The position numbers were made by a program, and so were the translations under genes. Source: Verrucomicrobiota bacterium (lineage in GTDB: Bacteria; Verrucomicrobiota; Verrucomicrobiia; Limisphaerales; UBA9464). Taken from it: a stretch of DNA of 36,588 nucleotides. Location: positions 1 through 36,588 of the forward strand of contig JAFLEF010000063.1 of NCBI GenBank assembly GCA_017309115.1, given 5' to 3'. The notes under the pieces were generated by a model. The model was not told where the DNA came from. It ran no database searches and saw nothing but the letters and a program-made list of their open reading frames with translations. Shown piece by piece: positions 34,852 to 36,588 of the stretch (positions are counted from its first letter, which is position 1; every line of letters begins with the position of its first letter).

Positions 34852-35241
34852 ATTTTTGGATAGCCACTGCTTCATCTGCCTCCGGCGCTCTCTGGGAAAG
34901 CACCAGAACTCATCTTCGATATCATCTGGAGATAACAAACGCGTCGAATCCCATCTCCCATCTTTCACAGAAATCTTGGCATAGATAAGCCCATCACACG
35001 CTTCGCAATCCGCGTAGATGAGATAACTCCCATCTGGATGCATTGCCGACTCCAAACACTCCACCCTACTACAAGTCATGTCCTCCTCGGACCAGTCGGT
35101 GTCGACGGGGGAGATCTTGCCCTGTTTCCAATGGTAAAGCATGCAAGGGCCGTCCTTGCCCTGCCAAACGGGCGGCAGCACTCGCCCACACCGAGGGCAA
35201 GTCGGCGATGGATCGGGACAATAGTGATCAAAGAATCCCAT
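34846..35241 (-). CDS. Cassette-borne zinc-ribbon-like protein of unknown function (ORF of cassette B)
   Basis: The 131-aa protein begins MGFFDHYCPDPSPTCPRCGR. Cysteines at 8, 15 and 18, and a later CEAC pair (DCEACDG), suggest a small zinc-binding fold. Aspartate-rich loops (SPDDIEDEF) and a basic C-terminal tail (RERRRQMKQWLSK) follow. No known family is recognised. The start codon lies 3 bp after the R' core of attC A, leaving little room for its own ribosome binding site, so translation may depend on upstream sequence. The stop lies inside attC B. Confidence 0.82.
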   Translation of the reverse strand: MGFFDHYCPDPSPTCPRCGRVLPPVWQGKDGPCMLYHWKQGKISPVDTDWSEEDMTCSRVECLESAMHPDGSYLIYADCEACDGLIYAKISVKDGRWDSTRLLSPDDIEDEFWCFPRERRRQMKQWLSKNV

Positions 35242-35243
35242 TT

Positions 35244-35369
35244 GTATAACGCCAAGCTGAGCGACTGCCGCCGGAAACGCAACGTCGAGCGTGAACTGCG
35301 CGTCCGAATTGCCTCCCGGCGTTGAGCGGAGAGGCAGGGCGGCAGTTCGTCTCCAGCGTCTTGTTCGCC
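35244..35369 (-). other. attC recombination site A of the cassette array
   Basis: The 126-bp site has R' GTTATAC and R'' GGCGAAC. The inner arms (35257-35272 and 35338-35356) pair over 16 bases: ctg/cag, ag/ct, cga/tcg, ctgccgcc/ggcggcag. Three single unpaired bases all fall in one arm. The central part shares AATTCGGACGC with site C, which suggests related cassette origins. Confidence 0.87.
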
Positions 35370-35391
35370 TTTGGTCGGCAGTGTTGATCGC

Positions 35392-35721
35392 TCATGAGTC
35401 TGTTTTGGAAGTGAGATGAGTGCCAACGAGAGAAGTACCATCTGGCAGACCACCACACGACTGTCCTGTCCAACGCCAGAGATTGACAATGGGAGTCTCT
35501 ATAGGTGGCTCAAACTCCGCCTCGGGGACAAGTCCTGCTGTTCGATAGAGAACGTTTGTCGTGCGAATCTGAGCTGTGATGAAGCCCTCGTCGAGTCGCC
35601 GAACGTCAACAATCCGAACCTCTCGTTTCACATCCATCGCCACAAACCGTGTGATCGTCCGTCCGACGCGATAGCGACGTTTGCGAAACCAATGCCGAAT
35701 GGCCTGTAGCATTATGCCCAT
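35392..35721 (-). CDS. Cassette-borne protein of unknown function (ORF of cassette A)
   Basis: The 109-aa protein may start at the ATG at 35721 or at the second ATG at 35712 (MLQAIRHWFRKRRYRVGR). It is basic at the N-terminus and then forms a short beta-rich domain (KREVRIVDVRRLDEGFITAQ, TPIVNLWRWTGQ). No signal peptide is visible and I recognise no family. It lies between attC F (25 bp before the start) and attC A (22 bp after the stop), on the same strand as the other cassette ORFs. Confidence 0.7.
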   Translation of the reverse strand: MGIMLQAIRHWFRKRRYRVGRTITRFVAMDVKREVRIVDVRRLDEGFITAQIRTTNVLYRTAGLVPEAEFEPPIETPIVNLWRWTGQSCGGLPDGTSLVGTHLTSKTDS

Positions 35722-35745
35722 GTTTCACAAGACGCGCCGCAATCA

Positions 35746-35838
35746 GACGAACGTCGCTGCTCAGTGACGCGCCGCCAAGCGTGCCCAGAATGGTATCGAG
35801 GCGCAATCGGCGCGTTCACTGGAGCAGTCTGGTTCGGC
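35746..35838 (-). other. attC recombination site F of the cassette array
   Basis: The 93-bp site is the clearest of the set. R'' is GCCGAAC and R' is GTTCGTC, 6 of 7 positions complementary. The arms 35757-35773 and 35809-35827 pair perfectly over 17 bases: ctgct/agcag, cagtga/tcactg, cgcgcc/ggcgcg. Exactly two single unpaired bases interrupt the stem, both in the arm next to R''. This is the standard attC design. Confidence 0.9.
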
Positions 35839-35863
35839 TCTGAAAGATGGCTGTATTTCGTGA

Positions 35864-36328
35864 TCATGACGGACGATTTTGTGACCAGTCCTCCTGCATC
35901 GCTTTCATCGATACGACAGCAAACGCGGCAGAGGAGAGGCCTATAACCAGTTTCGGGATGATCGGAAAATGAGACTGCACGATATAGCTGAACACGGCAA
36001 AATTCCCGAATATCGCAACAGCCCAGCACCCGATTGCGACTCTATGTCCCCGACAGAACACCCGTAGCACAAGGAAAGGGAATCCAATAGCGGCCATACC
36101 CAGTGCGAAGATCGCGAACCCGAGTTGGACCTCCCAATAATCATTCTTCAACCGTCGCTCGGTTTCGATCATCCACGGAATCAGAATACAGGCAGCCGTA
36201 AAAATCAAAGCTCCCGGCACTGCCAAGCCGATCGCCACTCTGCGACTTACCGAACTATTGAGGACCGTCCGCGGCGAAGCGGGGGTTGGGGCGGGGTTCG
36301 TAACTGGGCTGCCTCTGACTGACTGCAT
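35864..36328 (-). CDS. Cassette-borne four-helix membrane protein of unknown function
   Basis: From the ATG at 36328 the frame encodes 154 residues. An N-terminal stretch of about 30 residues is proline/serine-rich, followed by four likely membrane helices: VAIGLAVPGALIFTAACILI, FAIFALGMAAIGFPFLVLRV, AVAIFGNFAVFSYIV, VIGLSSAAFAVVSM. A GTG at 36238 just before the first helix is an alternative start. It would leave about 118 bp for an attachment site and promoters before the divergent gene at 36356. The family is not recognised. The stop lies 26 bp before attC F, so this would be the first visible cassette. Confidence 0.68.
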   Translation of the reverse strand: MQSVRGSPVTNPAPTPASPRTVLNSSVSRRVAIGLAVPGALIFTAACILIPWMIETERRLKNDYWEVQLGFAIFALGMAAIGFPFLVLRVFCRGHRVAIGCWAVAIFGNFAVFSYIVQSHFPIIPKLVIGLSSAAFAVVSMKAMQEDWSQNRPS

Positions 36329-36355
36329 GGGCGGAGCGTATAGGCTGGGCGGTTC
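36239..36355. promoter_or_regulatory. Possible attI/promoter region between the array and the divergent gene
   Basis: If the first cassette ORF starts at GTG 36238, this stretch is non-coding. On the minus strand it contains GTTCGGT (36255-36249), a core like the R' of attC F, 10 bp before that GTG. In integrons the primary site attI and the cassette promoter lie exactly between intI and the first cassette. This is a positional argument only. Confidence 0.25.
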
Positions 36356-36588
36356 ATGAAAAGCACCAAGTCCTATACCATTCATCCCAAGTACCTCAAA
36401 AACGCCCAGGCTCGGCGCCAAGCCCAGAGTCGGGATTTCGCGGCGACCCCCACGCCCCCAACAGGGGCTTCCCCAGGTTCCACGGCCTCCACCGTCCGAA
36501 CCACTCCGCGGGACTTCTCCAATCCCATCGATTACCAGCATCCCTACGAGTCCATGGGCCGGTTCGCTCAGGCGCTGGCGCTGCGCTA
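36356..36588 (+). CDS. 5' part of a divergent gene leaving the window; possible tyrosine recombinase
   Basis: The ATG at 36356 opens a frame that stays open to the window edge (77 residues). The first 50 are basic and then proline/threonine-rich and probably disordered (KSTKSYTIHPKYLKNAQ, AATPTPPTGASPGST). The last visible part, YQHPYESMGRFAQALALR, looks like the beginning of a helical domain such as the SAM-like N-terminus of tyrosine recombinases, but that is a weak resemblance. Its position, divergent from the first cassette, is where an integron integrase is expected. Without the catalytic domain (R-H-R-Y residues and the integron-specific insert) the identity stays open. Confidence 0.55.
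   Translation, partial: MKSTKSYTIHPKYLKNAQARRQAQSRDFAATPTPPTGASPGSTASTVRTTPRDFSNPIDYQHPYESMGRFAQALALR

Noticed and set aside
33300-36588. CRISPR array as explanation for the spaced repeats
   Set aside because: The repeated units are 93-127 bp, imperfectly related, internally folded and separated by ORF-sized segments, unlike short identical CRISPR repeats.
1-36588. tRNA or rRNA genes
   Set aside because: No cloverleaf with the conserved T-loop GTTCGA-type segment or rRNA signature was noticed by eye; the many ggttcg strings fall in coding or attC sequence. A tRNAscan-SE run would settle it.

Overview
The window looks like chromosomal DNA of a GC-rich member of the PVC superphylum, most likely a Verrucomicrobiota of the Limisphaerales/Pedosphaera kind. 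This is inferred from the gene set: proteins joining c-type haem motifs to other domains, a CotH/lamin-tail exoprotein, a ThuA fusion, Tat-exported Gfo/Idh/MocA oxidoreductases, giant secreted repeat proteins, and short intergenic repeats of the 'atctgcg' kind.

Layout. Positions 1-3331 (minus) hold the 5' part of a very large secreted protein. Its start codon and signal peptide are separated by five perfect copies of a 13-bp tandem repeat. Then come a PtsN-type EIIA and argS, a di-haem-motif protein with a formylglycine-generating-enzyme-like domain, and a 1289-aa CotH/lamin-tail protein. Next is a catabolic cluster on the plus strand: Tat-exported oxidoreductase, secreted amidohydrolase with a CBM9-like tail, and GH30 glycosidase. 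The amidohydrolase carries an in-frame amber codon 27 codons before the evident end of its tail. A hipBA-like module (17051-18666, minus) sits between two 42-bp direct repeats that match at 41 of 42 positions. A SAM methyltransferase, a 1957-aa RHS/YD-repeat protein, a small membrane-anchored protein, a GH9 glycosidase overlapping a LacI-family regulator, and a divergent 1129-aa haem/ThuA protein follow. A near-perfect LacI-type dyad lies in the divergent control region.

The most unusual part is 33.5-36.4 kb. Five to six short minus-strand ORFs of unknown function alternate with structured spacers that have the hallmarks of integron attC sites: R'/R'' cores ending in or starting with AAC/GTT, long imperfect stems, and extrahelical bases confined to one arm. 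Four sites are convincing, one is degenerate and one is a possible relic. Stop codons of two ORFs lie inside the R'' core, as is usual for gene cassettes. A divergent plus-strand ORF starts at 36356 and leaves the window just where an integron integrase would be expected, but its visible 77 residues do not prove that identity.

How it fits together: most of the window serves scavenging of plant or microbial polysaccharides by secreted enzymes (GH9, GH30, amidohydrolase, oxidoreductase, haem/ThuA protein, LacI control). It is broken up by accessory DNA: a toxin-antitoxin island, dispersed repeats and a cassette array.
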